Below, piece by piece: positions 18,412-27,794 of a DNA stretch of 34,393 bases. The DNA is from Chara braunii (taxonomy: Eukaryota; Streptophyta; Charophyceae; Charales; Characeae). The position numbers and the translations under genes were made by a program. Under the pieces are notes generated by a model that saw nothing but the letters and a program-made list of their open reading frames with translations, was not told the origin of the DNA and did no database searches. Position 1 is the first letter of the stretch. Each line of letters begins with the position of its first letter. The stretch covers positions 658,896 through 693,288 of the forward strand of contig BFEA01000034.1 of assembly GCA_003427395.1 (NCBI GenBank). The letters are read 5' to 3'.

Positions 18412-18450
<39 letters not shown>

Positions 18451-18572
18451 GTGAGCACGCTCGACGTCCTGCTCCCCCTATCCCGCTCCTGCAATATTTC
18501 AGGATTCACTCCGCCTTAAAGCCTTGATTCCTATTGTCATTGTCATTGTAACTCTCACATGCGCGCACGCTT

Positions 18573-18622
<50 letters not shown>

Positions 18623-18630
18623 CACGCTCG
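18336..18630. repeat. Tandem duplication carrying part of the NUMT
   Basis: Bases 18336-18414 recur at 18491-18569, including about 58 bp of rrn18 and the non-mitochondrial flank ACTCTCACATGYGCGCACGC. The following GAGCACGCTCGACGTCCTGC also recurs (18453 and 18619), as do (CT)n runs between. The flank shared by both copies shows that the duplication happened in the nucleus after the mitochondrial DNA arrived. Confidence 0.8.
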
Positions 18631-19304
18631 ACGTCCTGCTCCCGCTATCCCGTCCCTACTCCCGCTATCCCGCTCCTGCCATCCCGTCCCCACTCCCACT
18701 ATTTCTCTCTCTCTCTCTCTTGCACATGCTCGATCCGGCGCCCGTCGCCCCCTCCGCTTCCCCCTCTCCACCGTGTGCCGCTCCCCGCGCCCGCTATCCC
18801 TCTCTCTCACACACCATAGAGTATTGAACACCGTTTGAGTGTGCCACTGCAGCGCAGAGCAGAGTAGCATAGTTCAAATCGAGCGTCGCAGTGTAGAGTA
18901 GAGGCGTAGAGTAGAGTAGCAAAGTAGAAGTCCAGGGTTGCAGCATACAGTGGCCACAGCATACAGTGGAGTAACAGTGTCGAGCGAAGTGGGTCGCACA
19001 CGCACACACATACACACAAACACCACAAACACACACAAACACACAAACAAAAAGCACGAAATAACTCACCTTCAGTCGTGCTGGCACACTCTAATGCACA
19101 CCCCAAGCATCAGCGTCCAATCTTCTTGATGCAGAGCCCATCCCGATGCACAGCCCAATCTCCAGCATGGCAAAAAGATTAGGAGCAAGTTCTTTCTGTG
19201 CATGTGGGTGCGTCAGAGAGAGACAGAGAGAGAGAGAAAGAGAGAGAGGACTGTGCCAGACTGTTTCGTCAGACTTTCACTGACTCATCAGAGGCTGAGC
19301 GCTG

Positions 19305-19308
<4 letters not shown>

Positions 19309-19353
<45 letters not shown>
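19309..19353. repeat. (GT)n microsatellite
   Basis: An uninterrupted GT dinucleotide run of about 45 bp followed by GC-rich CCCGCGCGCACG. Confidence 0.95.
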
Positions 19354-19354
<1 letters not shown>

Positions 19355-19390
19355 CCGCGCGCACGTGTGTGTCGAACGCGTAGGGTAGAT

Positions 19391-19510
19391 CTTAGAGTAG
19401 TGTAGAGTAAGTCAGTCCACAACATCGTGGAGTAGGTTAGCCTGTCTACGCAGAGCTTAGAGTAGCGTAGAGTAGGGCAGTCCAGAACATTGTCGAGTAG
19501 CTTAGACCGT
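19391..19510. repeat. Two 65-bp units rich in GTAGAGTAG
   Basis: CTTAGAGTAG starts units at 19391 and 19456 with shared CAGTCCA, AACAT and GAGTAG. Similar GTAGAGTAG words occur at about 18890-18920. No gene seen. Confidence 0.65.
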
Positions 19511-19729
19511 CTAGAGTCCAGTCGCCAGAGCTTAGACTGCCGCGTCGACGTCTACTGACGGCGTCCAGTCTACCTACCAGGGAGGTGCGCAAAAAAAGTT
19601 CGTTGCTATACGTTGTAAGAGCACACTGCCCCCAATCGCGCGCGGTACCGGCGAGCTGGCCCGGTAACGTGCAATGGTACACACACTGCCCCGGTACCAT
19701 GCACAGTTCCGGCATTGGCCCAGTAACAT

Positions 19730-20315
19730 GCAAAAGTACCCGTGCCGGTGCGTGGACCCGGTACCGCGCATGGTACTGGTGCTGGCATGCAGGTTCGGCA
19801 CCACGTGCGACGGTTCAACTTCTAAGACAAAACGATCAGCAGACCATCGGGACCATCACAGAGTGTAAAATCAGAGGGCTTCGATCGTCTGCTTGTCACA
19901 GGCCGAAAATCAGCATCTTGTGAACTCCATTAACTCTCTTCTGCCACCCTTTCACTGTTCAGTGGTCACCACCACTGGATAAACCTCTCACAACACCCTT
20001 CCTCTGCAAAAGTACCTGTGCCGGTGCGTGGACCCGGTACCGCGCATGGTACTGGTGCTGGCATGCAGGCCCGGCACCACATGCAACGGTTCAACTTCTA
20101 AGACAAAACGATCAGCAGACGATCGGGACCATCACCGAGTGTAAAATCAGAGGGCTCCAATCGTCTGCTTGTCACAGGCCGAAAATTAGCGATAGTTATA
20201 TATGTAGTGAAAGTACTTTGAAGCATCTTGTGAACTCCATTAACTCTCTTCTGCCACCCTTTCACTGTTCAGTGGTCACCACTGGATAAACCTCTCACAA
20301 CACCCTTCCTCTGCC
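19730..20315. repeat. Tandem duplication of about 276 bp with a 34-bp indel
   Basis: GCAAAAGTACC begins copies at 19730 and 20006. Both contain GGACCCGGTACCGCGCATGG, AAGACAAAACGATCAGCAGA and AGCATCTTGTGAACTCCA. The second copy has about 34 extra bases (GATAGTTATATATGTAGTG and on) flanked by AGC on both sides, a slippage-type indel. The start of each unit is rich in GGTACC/CCGGTA words. Confidence 0.85.
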
Positions 20316-20353
20316 CTGATGTGTAAGAGACATCTTGTGAACACCTCAGCTTC

Positions 20354-20354
<1 letters not shown>

Positions 20355-20390
<36 letters not shown>
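20355..20390. repeat. Poly-C run (36 C)
   Basis: An uninterrupted C homopolymer. Its length may be affected by assembly. The complementary G strand could form quadruplex structures. Confidence 0.9.
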
Positions 20391-20417
20391 TTCCCTGTAC
20401 ACCACCACTCTAAAAAC

Positions 20418-20720
20418 ATCAATGCTGCACTCCCCTCTCTCCTCCTCCACAACCATGAGCACAGTATCCCAAAAGGCCTTCGCCCCATCATACTAAGCAT
20501 TGTGGAACCCCAACCTCTCTGCTCCCCCCGCCCTCAATGTGTGAAGCAATGACTTCCCTCCTGTTTATCAATGCAGCACTCCCCTCTGTACCCCGCAGCA
20601 AACATGTGCACAGTACCCCATAAGACCTTCATCTCATCGTACTTCCTGTCCACTTCATGTCCACTTCCCGTCTTGCACAAGGCAATTTGGAACCCCGGCC
20701 TCTCTGCTCCCCGTGCCCTT
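20418..20720. repeat. Diverged tandem pair of about 150 bp
   Basis: Both halves share AATGCWGCACTCCCCTCT, CACAGTAYCCCA, GGAACCCC and CCTCTCTGCTCCCC in the same order (about 20418-20535 and 20568-20720). No coding sequence is recognised. Confidence 0.55.
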
Positions 20721-22079
20721 GCGATGTAAGCGGAGCACCTTGCAAAACACCTTGCCATGTTCCTCGACAAAACATCTTGCCATGTTCGTCGCCACACAAC
20801 TCGAAACCCCTCCCCACCCCCATTTCCTGCTCTTCTCCAGGTCGTCCAGCGCTATTGTAGCCTACCCATTAATGGTCGATCGAAAATGCTAGGGCCTACA
20901 AGTTCAGCTGTGCTTGGGCACTAGCAGGCACAAGTCCACATTCCACAGCTTTTTCAATACCACAGGGTGTGCAGGCCCCTTACGGGTAGCTGTCTAGCCT
21001 ACAGCTGTGCTGAACCTACCAGAGGTAGCTATTTTCTATGCTTCACCTGTCCCCGGCGCACCCTGCCTTCGTTCACCTATACCCAATCATGCCCTGCCGT
21101 AATTTTCTTTTATTCTACCCAGCTGTACCCAGGCTTGTTCCGGATTTTGTAACATGCAGCACAGCTTGTTCCCAGTTTTTGTATGTGTACCCCCACAACC
21201 CGGCACCCCTCACACGTGTTCCTCACTTGGCCAGTGCTGCTTCGCTGCCACCAGGGCCTCTTTCTCGTCGTGGATTTGAGTTGTCACCTGTCCTCCTGCT
21301 GTTTGCTGTAATTGTCACGCGCGATGGCTGCTTTGTTGGCCACTGGTGATGGCTGGCCATCGTGCACGACTAACAACGGTCCACGGCCAGTGGACAAAAG
21401 CACACTCACAGCAGGACTTTCCCGGATGTCGCTGATAGGAATGATGGCCAAATCTGTGGCCACCGTATGACCAAGAGCCACTTCAGCAAAACAACAGGCT
21501 TTGTTTCACTGCTCACTGAATGGCAATCTATCTGGTGAGCAGTGTGGGAGTTCTGCACTCTGATGGAGTGATTCTTCTAATGCCATCAGAGATAAACCCT
21601 GTTTGTATTTTGTCACAAATATGTCATCAAACAGAACTGCCCGGTAAACCGCAGGCAGAGAAGGAGAAGAGGACAACAAACGCAGGGCTGTGACAGACTG
21701 TTTCGTCAGAGTTTCACTGACTCATAGGGAGGCTGAGCCCTCGACAGTCCGGGTTGTGGTTAAGCGACTGCCGGACAACTGATACCCTGAGGTAGGCACC
21801 ATCCACTGCCCTCAAGGTACCTGTAACAAAAATCAAGGCAGACTATCACTCACCCACACCAGAGGGAAAACTCCACAGACAACCAGTTCACACCCCATCA
21901 GAAGCCAGCAAAACACCCACAAAACAAAGAAAGGTCTGTCACAGCCAGAAAATACACTCCAGACACGCCGCTGGCACTAGAGGCACAGCATGGCTGCTTA
22001 GTGGTGGCCCCAACCTTAAGACGCTCAAGCTGACCGGAGAAAACCGTAGCGGGGTGCTGTTGAAGTTGTTGTATATATT
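20721..22079. other. No recognised gene; contains one dispersed repeat fragment
   Basis: Open frames here are short and match nothing I know. Bases about 21687-21741 (CTGTGACAGACTGTTTCGTC and on) repeat 19250-19302 (CTGTGCCAGACTGTTTCGTC and on), showing a dispersed repeat family. Confidence 0.5.
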
Positions 22080-22087
22080 ATTATATT

Positions 22088-22583
22088 CAGTGTTGCACAC
22101 GCCGATGGTCGGCGGCCCTTGACTAGTTGGCTGCCGACCCACCGACCAGTCGGCTGGTCGGCACCTACCGGTCGGGGGTCGTCGGCACCCCGCAAAATTT
22201 TTTTTTTTTTTTTTTTTTTTTGGGGGGCGGGTGGGTCCAGAAACCCTCATAACACCACCAACCCCCCCATAGCGGCCCCCAATACGCCCATACACCCTTA
22301 AACCGCCCCCAACACCCTCATTCCCCCCCCCCGAATACCCCCTATACCTGCCCTATATCCCCCTATACCACCTCTATTCACCCCCCCCCGCCCCCATCCC
22401 TAAAAGTTTCTCAGCGGATTTGGGCTGTACTCGACAAGCGCAGTACAGCCCCCAACTCAGATTTGAAAAAAAATCAGTGGATGGTTGTTTTCTGACTGGT
22501 CGGCGGACCGCCGACCGGTCGGTCCTGATCGGTCGGGGTAAAACGGTTCGCGGTTGGGGTCGGCAGTCGGCGTTGTCAAACTG
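22088..22583. mobile_element. Second non-autonomous hAT-like element (496 bp)
   Basis: Left end CAGTGTTGCACACGCCGA and right end (other strand) CAGTTTGACAACGCCGA form an imperfect terminal inverted repeat. The 8-bp flanks ATTATATT and AATATATA agree at six positions, a possible decayed target duplication. The interior shares GGTCGGCACCTACCG, CGGCACCCC, a 22-T run, GGGTCC, C-rich repeats and the AAAGTTTCTCAG and ATCAGTGGATGG segments with the hAT at 3077-13931. GGTCGG/CCGACC words form many small inverted repeats near both ends. No transposase. Confidence 0.75.
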
Positions 22584-22639
22584 AATATATACATAGCTGG
22601 GGTTGGGCCCTCACTTTACAAAAACACAGGCACAGAAGG

Positions 22640-22835
22640 ACAAACAGCATCCTTGCCACTCCCAAAGAGTCGAGTCTTCCCGAATGGAATGCCCGCTCAT
22701 TACAGCTGTATTTGCGGCCACTTTCAGTCCGCGCATTCTATTCAGGTGAAGATGGTAGCCTCCTATATGTATAGCCGAGCACAAGTAAACATAGACATAC
22801 AGCATCCTTGTCATTCCCAAAGAGTGCCCAGGAGC
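22640..22835. repeat. Two direct copies of a 30-bp word
   Basis: CAGCATCCTTGYCAYTCCCA followed by AAGAGT occurs at about 22645 and 22801. The region up to 22980 shows no gene; it lies downstream of the Rab exons on the minus strand and could be intron or 3' flank. Confidence 0.6.
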
Positions 22836-23157
22836 CTGCAACTGGAAGTCGTGCAGCTCACAGGCAGCCTACTAGCTCATACATGATGATAGAATAATTC
22901 AATAATTCCAATCTCTGAAAAATATCATGCAATGACAGAATCACATGATGAGTGGTGCAACTGGAAATTAGGCCTTACCTACACTCTAACTGACTCGATT
23001 CCACGAATCACAGCACACTCAGTGGTGGATTCGTCGTGACAATCATTAATAGACTCTGCGTAAGGCTGACCGGTCAACTGAAGCAAGATAGCAATTACTT
23101 TACCAAAAGCAGCAAAGCCAAGAGTATTCAACTTTAACACAGGACCTTTTGACTTAC

Positions 23158-23256
23158 ATCTGGTGGCCTTGGTTCTGCAGTTTCTGACAGCCGCTGCTTG
23201 ATGTCTCTCGCAATTGTGAAGAAAACATTCTCCACATTCATATTCGTCTTTGCTGA
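23158..23256 (-). pseudogene. RabE/Rab8-type GTPase exon (C-terminal part of G domain)
   Basis: The minus strand encodes [18 protein letters not shown] then [15 protein letters not shown] in 33 phase-0 codons. SAK is the G5 box that contacts guanine, and V-F-F[10 protein letters not shown] is the last helix typical of plant RabE (Rab8) proteins, which act in post-Golgi secretion. The exon is preceded by CATCTCACAG (acceptor) and followed by GTAAGT (donor). No upstream GNKxD box and no C-terminal double cysteine could be found nearby, so this is either part of a gene with large introns or a gene fragment. No disabling change is seen within it. Confidence 0.75.
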
Positions 23257-23311
23257 CTGTGAGATGACAACCCAAAAAGATTTCATAACCAAGTCAGCTT
23301 ATGAGAAATAC

Positions 23312-23350
23312 TGATTCAACACCAAAGCCGTAAAGTTCAACAAGGTCCTG
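23312..23350 (-). pseudogene. Preceding Rab exon piece
   Basis: QDLVELYGFGVES is encoded here and ends at GAATCA^GTATTT. Joined across a 55-bp intron (23257-23311) it gives VES-SAKTN, the counterpart of the F-E-T-S-A-K motif, with L-V-E-L-Y-G matching L-A-D-E-Y-G of RabE. The 5' limit is unclear: ATGTCAG directly before GAC could be the acceptor. Confidence 0.5.
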
Positions 23351-23890
23351 ACATGCTATTGGTGGAGGTGGCTATCTTTTAGCTGACCCCGGGCACAGAC
23401 GTCAGCATCAGGCCTGTTCAAGGGCGATCAGGAACAAACGAGTGAATAGTCAAACATCATAACAGGCTCACCAAGCATTGCCTACGGGAATGGCTAGCCA
23501 CCACACGGAAACATGGGAACGACGCCCTGGGCTCTACCACCTGGAAAAGCGACTCTTCACTCACAAGACAGGACAACCTAGCTGGACTAGGGCGCAGCAG
23601 GCTCCTGGTGTATCAAATTTTGCTGCAAGGCAACATACAGTCCCGGAAGTGAGCAGCCACTACACGGAAGGCTCAGCTAGTACATGACAAAGGAGAGAGC
23701 AGGGGCAGTATCAGTAGAAACAAATTTGTACGTCTGGGCTAATGACCAGAAAGAGGCTCACACAAGCCACATGCAAGCAAATATCAATGAGCCACCGTGT
23801 CTCCCACCTACTGAGCTGCAAGACCATCCTTGCGTTAATTCATGGTCACATGGCAAACCTGAGGGTTTCATGAGCTCCAATAGAGTCTAC

Positions 23891-23957
23891 CTGTTTTGGT
23901 GCCGCCCATAGCCGCAAATGTCGATCAGCGGTGACTATGATTGCAATTCTTTGATTA
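23891..23957 (-). other. Possible WD40-like exon
   Basis: NQRIAIIVTADRHLRLWAAP is encoded on the minus strand and resembles the end of a WD40 blade (I-x-S-x-S-x-D-x-T-L-R-L-W). It is followed by CAG^GTAGAC and preceded by TTTGTAG, possible splice sites. One blade-sized match is weak evidence. Confidence 0.25.
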
Positions 23958-24204
23958 CTACAAATCATACTTCCGGTGCATGTCGTGTGCAGTGTCTCAG
24001 CACTTGCGGTACAGAGCGCACCGCGCAGCCAGTGCAAGCACGGCATGCGGCGCATCTTGCTGAATCAGGGGTCCTTCAAAACAAAAAACCAAAGTCCGGG
24101 AGGGGGAGGAGGCCCGGAGGGGTACCAGGGGAAATTGCCTGCTTGGGAGCAAAAATGTTTTCCGGGCCGCTCGCAGGGCTGGAAAGAATTTTGGGGGGAG
24201 AAAT

Positions 24205-24228
24205 GAGTAGTTCATTTTCCAACTACTC
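24205..24228. other. Perfect hairpin
   Basis: GAGTAGTT and AACTACTC form an 8-bp perfect stem around an 8-base loop. It lies in a G-rich (plus strand) block of about 24097-24245. Function unknown. Confidence 0.5.
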
Positions 24229-24463
24229 AAGACCACCCCCGTGACACCCCGGCAATAGGTCAACTAGCCGGTTGTGCCATGTCTCCTTGCCGGCCATCAT
24301 GTGGTCCGTTTTCATCCTAGTTCGTGCTCGCCCATCACCAGCAGCACCACAGCCATAGCGTGAGCAAGAAACAGGAGGCAGCTCCAGCATGCAGCAGGAG
24401 GCAGCTGGAGCAGGCAATGGGAGCAAGGAGGTATCAGTGAGCCGGTTGAGGTGGGTTGCCAAC

Positions 24464-24464
<1 letters not shown>

Positions 24465-24509
<45 letters not shown>

Positions 24510-25160
24510 TTTTCTTCGTCCATCTTTCCCTCCTTCCTCCATTTCTCCCGCCTCCTTTCTTCCTCATTTCTCCCTCCTCCTTTATCCCTCCCCCACTCTC
24601 CCTCCTCCTCCCTCCTTTTCTCCCTCCTTTCTCCCTCCTCCACGCAGCACCTCACGTCTCCCTCCTCTTTCCTCCTCCCTTCCTCCCTTCTCCCTCGCTT
24701 CCTCTTCCTTGCTTCCTCTTCTCCCTTTCTCCATCCTCCTTCCTCCCTTCTTATTTGTCCATCTCTCCCTCCCTTCTTCGTTCATCTCTCCTTCCTCCTT
24801 CCTCCCTCCTCATGTCCCCTCTTTCTTCGTCCTTCTCACCCTCCTCTCCGCCTTTTTGTACGTCCACCTATCCCTCCTTCCTCCCTTCTACCTCCTCTGC
24901 TCTCCCTCCTCCTTTCTCCCTTTCTACCTCCTTCGATTTGACGATCCCCAGGGCTTTCCTCTCCGCGTGGCACATCCACCCCGTCCATCCTTCGTCGTTT
25001 CTCCATCCACTATCATCAATCGCATCTTCCCTCCCAATCCTTCAACCATCCACCATCCATCTCCCCTTCTTCCTTTTGCCATCCATCCTCCAACTATCCA
25101 CCATCCATTTCCCCTTCTTCTGCTATCCATCCTCCAACCATCTCCCCTTCTTCCAATTGC
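24465..25160. repeat. Long polypyrimidine tract: (CT)n, then TCC/TTCC and CCATC repeats
   Basis: A (CT)n run at 24465-24506 is followed by about 430 bp of TCC, TTCC and CTCC words with few purines, then by CCATCCATC-type words to 25160. Long open frames on either strand (Ser/Pro/Leu-rich or Arg/Glu-rich) are due to composition. Confidence 0.9.
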
Positions 25161-25464
25161 CATCCATCCCAAATGAGAAAACTCAATTTGACATGTGAAT
25201 TTTTTATCCCTCCTTTCGAACGACCGTTTCCGTAAATCGATTTGCTCCTCATGTTTTTTTCTTTTCGTTTTTTTTTTATGCCAGCCAGAATGTTGCACAA
25301 CAGCCGATGGGGATTAGAGGGGAAGGGGTAGCGAGTAATTAGAGGGGAGAAGGTGGAGGGGGACGGCGGTAATGGGGTGTCCTTCGAGGGGCTTACCACC
25401 ATCTGGTGTTGTGGCCACCCCCGTGATGCAGGTGACAGATGCAGTGGCATCGTGTTCAAATTGT

Positions 25465-25465
<1 letters not shown>

Positions 25466-25526
<61 letters not shown>

Positions 25527-25690
25527 CCGTGCTTTGCCCTTATTCGAAGCTCAAACGGGTGGAGAGAGTCACGGAGAGAGGGAACCCCTGCTTTACCTTG
25601 ATTCGAAGCTCAAACGGGTGGAGAGAGAGAGAGAGAGTCAAGGAGAGAGTGAACCCGCTTTACCCTGATTCGAAGCTCAAAAGGGTGGTG
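25466..25690. repeat. (GA)n run and three minisatellite units
   Basis: About 58 bp of GA is followed by three copies of GAACCCSYGCTTTRCC...ATTCGAAGCTCAAA with GGGTGG ends (starting near 25523, 25581 and 25650). Units are separated by GAGAGA runs of differing length. Confidence 0.8.
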
Positions 25691-25823
25691 AAAGCACCCC
25701 AAGGCTGGATATTGGCAAGGTTATGTGCAATGCAAGAACGGGAGTTCAGGAAAAAAAAAAAAAGAAAGGCAGCCCATCTGGCGAACCACCCTAGTGTATG
25801 ACCCTCAGGAGTGCGCGCATCAG

Positions 25824-25918
25824 TGCATGGCGCATGAACAGGGACCAGATGCGGATATCGCACACCCATGCGCCATGTGTGACGAGCGCGAGGCTGAGGG
25901 AGAGCCGCGGGAGAGGAG
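25824..25918. other. Genomic source of the 95-bp artefact copy
   Basis: Identical to 17982-18076. Here the sequence continues naturally into GA- and CA-rich DNA without adapter, so this is the native location. Confidence 0.8.
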
Positions 25919-26088
25919 AGAGAGAGGGAGAGAGGGAGAGCACACACACACACTCACTCACTTGACACGACTGAGGGTGGGACAGACACAGTGCAAGGGC
26001 ACAAAGTTGAAGTCTTGGATTCCGAATCCCGAAACAGCAAGTCACACTGAGTACGAGTACAGCAGCTGAAAACTGGTACGAGACTGGT

Positions 26089-26123
26089 CCCCGTACTGTA
26101 CGGGGAGCCGGTATAAGTACCGG
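26089..26123. other. Two adjacent GGTAC-type hairpins
   Basis: CCCCGTACTGTACGGGG (26089-26105) is a 7-bp perfect stem with a three-base loop; CCGGTATAAGTACCGG (26108-26123) is a 6-bp perfect stem with a four-base loop. ACGTACGGTACC follows. Similar GGTACC/CCGGTA words mark the duplication at 19730. Confidence 0.6.
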
Positions 26124-26314
26124 TGACACGTACGGTACCAGGGGCATTTCCGCAAAATCCCCGAGGGCAGAACTGAAAAATGCAGTATTTGAAAGTGGCA
26201 CCTGAATTGCAGCACAGCGCCAGTTGTCCAAAATCCGACAGTACCAAAGGGGGGGTTGGAAAAACTGGTGCAAGGCCGAAAACGGGATGCAGCAGAAACA
26301 GCAAAAAGATACAC

Positions 26315-26332
26315 CCAGGGATCGAGCCCTGG
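26315..26332 (-). other. tRNA T-arm-like stem, possible SINE relic
   Basis: CCAGGGCTCGATCCCTGG on the minus strand resembles a tRNA T-arm and a B-box (GGTTCGANNCC) of RNA polymerase III promoters. No convincing A-box or complete tRNA cloverleaf was found, so a tRNA gene is not called. Confidence 0.25.
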
Positions 26333-26549
26333 CGGAGTCCGTAACACTGTCCCCTCCCTCTGAAAGGCAACTTCCCGGCTGCGAAAAAGCCAAGGAAACA
26401 AAAGGAGCTGTGAAGGACGGGATGGGGCCGATCACTGGTCGGAGAAGGAGAAGGGGAGTGATGCAAGTCACAGTGTATTCTGTCTGGTGTTCTGCACAGG
26501 CGAAGGTATGATGTAACTGGGTGGGTGAACAGGGAAAGCTAATCAATGG

Positions 26550-26826
26550 TCTATTGATGTTCTACTGGGTAGGGGAAACGATGTTCAGGAAAACAGGGAA
26601 TTTCTATTGATGTTCTACTGGGTAAGGGAAACAATGGTCAGGGGAACAGGGAATTTCTATTGATGTTCTAGTTGATGTTCTACTGGGTAGGGGAAACGAT
26701 GTTCAGGAAAACAGGGAATTTCTATTGATGTTCTACCGGGTAAGGGAAACAATGGTCAGGGGAACAGGGAATTTCTATTGATGTTCTAGTGCATAAGGGG
26801 AACAATGGTCAGGGAAACAGGGATCT
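26550..26826. repeat. 53-bp tandem array, five units
   Basis: TCTATTGATGTTCTACTGGG begins units at 26550, 26603, 26656, 26721 and 26774. The third unit has a 12-bp internal duplication, making it 65 bp. Units alternate between two variants (GGGGAAACGATGTTCAGG and GGGAAACAATGGTCAGG), suggesting amplification as dimers. Confidence 0.9.
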
Positions 26827-27471
26827 GCTAATGATGTTCTAAAGGGTTGTCAAAGTCAGGAAAAAAATAAAAATGAAAATGTTTGTTCAGGAGGCAAGGG
26901 CTAGTGTGTCCGAAGGAGTCGGAAGCAAAATCTCATGTAGAAACAAAGTGTCCAAGTGTCTTGCAAGGGGATCTGCAGCGGTCTTGATCAGGTCTTGGAG
27001 TAGGTGGTAGACGCGGTCTCCAGCGGCTGCGACAGGTAGAAGTCCAAAAAACGTAACAGTAGTTCAAATGTCCGAAGTCCAAGTGCTAGGGTGTGTCCGG
27101 TACACAAACTGCAATGAGGTCTGATCTGGAAGCAAGGAAGTCGCAGACTGATGCAAAGATCCATGTCACAAGTTGCTGCTCCAGCGAGTCCGCGAGTCGG
27201 GATGCCGGCCGATGAAACAGCATGGTGGCCAAACCAGCTGCATAATCTCCATGAACAGTGAGGCAGCAGGCCATCATCCTCGTGCGCTAGCCATTAGATC
27301 CTTTATCGCCGGCGTCACGCAGGTTCATAAGCATTGGACAACAGAGACAAGGTAGTGGAGAGGACAGATGGGACAAGGCTAGGCGAGGGCAAGGGCAGAT
27401 CAGACATCAGGAATCAGGGTCGAGGGGAGTGCGGACTGGGTTCAAGGGTGTGTGTAGAACGGGGTTGCGAG
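26827..27471. other. No recognised gene; possible 3' flank or LTR of the next element
   Basis: The stretch follows the end of the integrase of the minus-strand element, so an untranslated tail or 3' LTR is expected here, but I found no second copy or TG/CA pair to define one. GGTTCAAGGGTGTGTGTAG occurs twice (about 27440 and 27484). Confidence 0.4.
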
Positions 27472-27794
27472 GTTGTAGCAAGGTTCAAGGGTGTGTGTAG
27501 GACATAGGACTAGCACGATCATAGGCGCGGACAAGTTTCATGGCATTCTTGAGGTTCTTATGTAGATTCGTCGTCGGGGTATCCGGTCCATTTGACTTTG
27601 TATCGAGAGATTGGTTCCGGGTGGTCAGATACCTGAGTAGTTCGTCGACCTATGATTGGTTCAACAACGAATTCAGGGCCTGTGGGTAACATGATAGGTG
27701 GAAGTCTAGGATATGGGCGGTCAGCGATTTGGGGTGGGGATTCATGATATTCTTTCAAGTATTCGATGTGGAAGACTGAGTGGACGTGGCTCAT
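27472..27794 (-). pseudogene. Integrase tail and chromodomain (second subfamily)
   Basis: VFHIEYLKEYHESPPQI precedes FVVEPIIGRRTTQ and YKVKWTGYPDDEST, a clear chromodomain. The next codon is TAA where Trp of W-E-P is expected; one base later the frame gives NLKNAMKLVRAYDRA and ends at a stop near 27472. The stop and frameshift truncate the last helix. Confidence 0.85.

Noticed and set aside
16839-18412. Very long open frames on both strands across the gap
   Set aside because: They consist of CT/CA microsatellite translation, unknown bases and adapter peptides.
24389-25198. Ser/Pro/Leu-rich protein of 269 residues
   Set aside because: It is translated polypyrimidine repeat; all frames of the strand are open for the same reason.
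26308-26340. tRNA gene
   Set aside because: Only a T-arm-like stem is present; acceptor, D-arm and anticodon arm could not be folded.
26550-26826. CRISPR-like array
   Set aside because: Units are tandem without unique spacers, and the context is eukaryotic.
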